Positions 63,492 to 64,000 of a DNA stretch of 64,000 bases are shown here, one piece after another. Source of the DNA: Pelagicoccus enzymogenes (GTDB lineage: Bacteria > Verrucomicrobiota > Verrucomicrobiia > Opitutales > Opitutaceae); the NCBI RefSeq assembly GCF_014803405.1, contig NZ_JACYFG010000006.1, forward strand, positions 441,501 through 505,500, written 5' to 3'. The notes below the pieces were generated by a model. That model ran no database searches. It was not told the origin of the DNA and worked only from the letters and a program-made list of their open reading frames with translations. Every line of letters begins with the position of its first letter. Position 1 is the stretch's first letter. The translations under genes were made by a program, and so were the position numbers.

Positions 63492-64000
63492 TCAATCGAG
63501 AGATAGCTCCGAGCGAGCCCGGTTCAGGCTCTCTTCCAAACGCTCGAGGGTCAAGGGCTTGGAAAGGTAGTCGTTCATTCCGGACTGAATGCAACGCTCC
63601 TTGTCCCCCTGCAAAGCATGGGCCGTAACCGCAATGATGTAAGCGCCCGAACTCCGGTCGCCCGCTTCGCCTTCGCGAATCATGCGCGTCGTCTCCATCC
63701 CGTTGATAGGAGCCATGCGCACGTCCATCAGTACAATGTGGAAGTCCCCGCTCTTCATCTTCTTGAGCGCGTCCACCCCGTTCGTCACGGTTTCAGCATT
63801 GTATCCAAGATGCTGCGACAGTTTAGAAGTGATAAGCAGATTGTTGGGATTGTCGTCTACAACCAAAAGCCGGAGAGGAGCGTTTCGCTTCCTCTCTTTT
63901 GCAGCGGACTTTTCAGAAGTTTTCATAGTGCGATTTTCTTCGGACACCTTTCTCGCGTTCAAGGGGCGAACATCGGGTTCCTTGCGTGGAAGGTGTATTT
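63492..64000 (-). CDS. Receiver domain, probably the C-terminus of a larger hybrid protein
   Basis: The frame is open to the right edge of the window, so the start is unclear. The ATG at 63926 (MKTSEKSAAKERK) or TTG at 63962 are possible starts of a free response regulator. However, the upstream codons read I-H-L-P-R-K-E-P-D, the usual end of a kinase HATPase domain (FxIxLP), so I think the window cuts a hybrid kinase. The receiver is complete: LLVVDDNPNNLLITSKL, VLMDVRMAPINGMETTR with the phospho-Asp, AVTAHALQGD and DYLSKPLTLERL. Confidence 0.85.
   Translation of the reverse strand, partial: IHLPRKEPDVRPLNARKVSEENRTMKTSEKSAAKERKRNAPLRLLVVDDNPNNLLITSKLSQHLGYNAETVTNGVDALKKMKSGDFHIVLMDVRMAPINGMETTRMIREGEAGDRSSGAYIIAVTAHALQGDKERCIQSGMNDYLSKPLTLERLEESLNRARSELSLD

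Noticed and set aside
1-64000. CRISPR array, prophage, integrase, transposase or restriction system
   Set aside because: No regularly spaced repeats and no such proteins were found; the palindromes are scattered REP-like elements.

Overview
The window looks like a chromosomal stretch of a marine, heterotrophic, Gram-negative bacterium of the Verrucomicrobiota, most likely class Opitutia and close to Pelagicoccus or Coraliomargarita. This is inferred from gene content: a large SecA with a long insertion and a SEC-C tail, an exported protein resembling a verrucomicrobial family (TIGR02597-like), many envelope proteins with Sec or Tat signals, a TtpC-type TonB system, and abundant short REP-like palindromes. 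I saw no rRNA, tRNA, CRISPR array, insertion sequence or phage gene.

Layout. 1-8.9 kb is an accessory, visibly AT-richer block: the end of a beta-helix protein, methyltransferase - radical SAM - methyltransferase in tight + strand linkage (polysaccharide-type genes), two exported surface proteins and another methyltransferase. 8.9-16.4 kb (minus strand) holds secA, a methyltransferase, UDP-glucuronate decarboxylase, an MFS protein and tgt. 16.5-24 kb (+ strand, GC-rich, strongly C-biased at third codon positions) is housekeeping: a TrpG/PabA-type amidotransferase, nrdR, a hypothetical, a HIT protein, panE, a U32 protein with a small ferredoxin, an exported GDPD and gpmI. REP palindromes sit directly on the stop codons of several of these genes.

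24-51.2 kb is the most interesting part. On the minus strand are a TonB-dependent receptor and its energising operon (DUF3450, TtpC-like, ExbB, ExbD, TonB, TPR protein), followed by an exported aminotransferase. After a divergent intergenic region come a second, apparently plugless receptor with an MFS transporter, two more exported aminotransferases, and a seven-gene + strand operon: Tat-exported FAD amine oxidase, cytochrome c, ammonium transporter, a triple-Rid protein, aldehyde dehydrogenase, gamma-glutamyltransferase and M19 dipeptidase. My reading is a periplasmic amine/amino-acid/peptide deamination system. The receptors bring substrate in, GGT and dipeptidase trim it, the oxidase passes electrons to cytochrome c, Rid hydrolyses imines, Amt takes up ammonium and ALDH oxidises aldehydes. 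Six of these genes share an almost invariant sequence across the start codon, CAAAAAGATGTCTA. It spans the translation start and the first codons, so it looks like a common post-transcriptional control element; I know of no description of it.

51.3-64 kb contains a GT4 glycosyltransferase, a five-PAS hybrid histidine kinase, a MATE pump, a STAS protein, uridine kinase, a polyprenyl-phosphate sugar transferase, an unusual hexapeptide/sugar-transferase-like fusion, a combined anti-sigma-kinase/SpoIIE phosphatase, a pyroglutamyl-peptidase homologue that has lost its catalytic Cys and His, YhbY, and the receiver end of a protein running off the right edge. The sugar-transferase genes and the partner-switching phosphatase are translationally linked, which suggests regulated exopolysaccharide synthesis.
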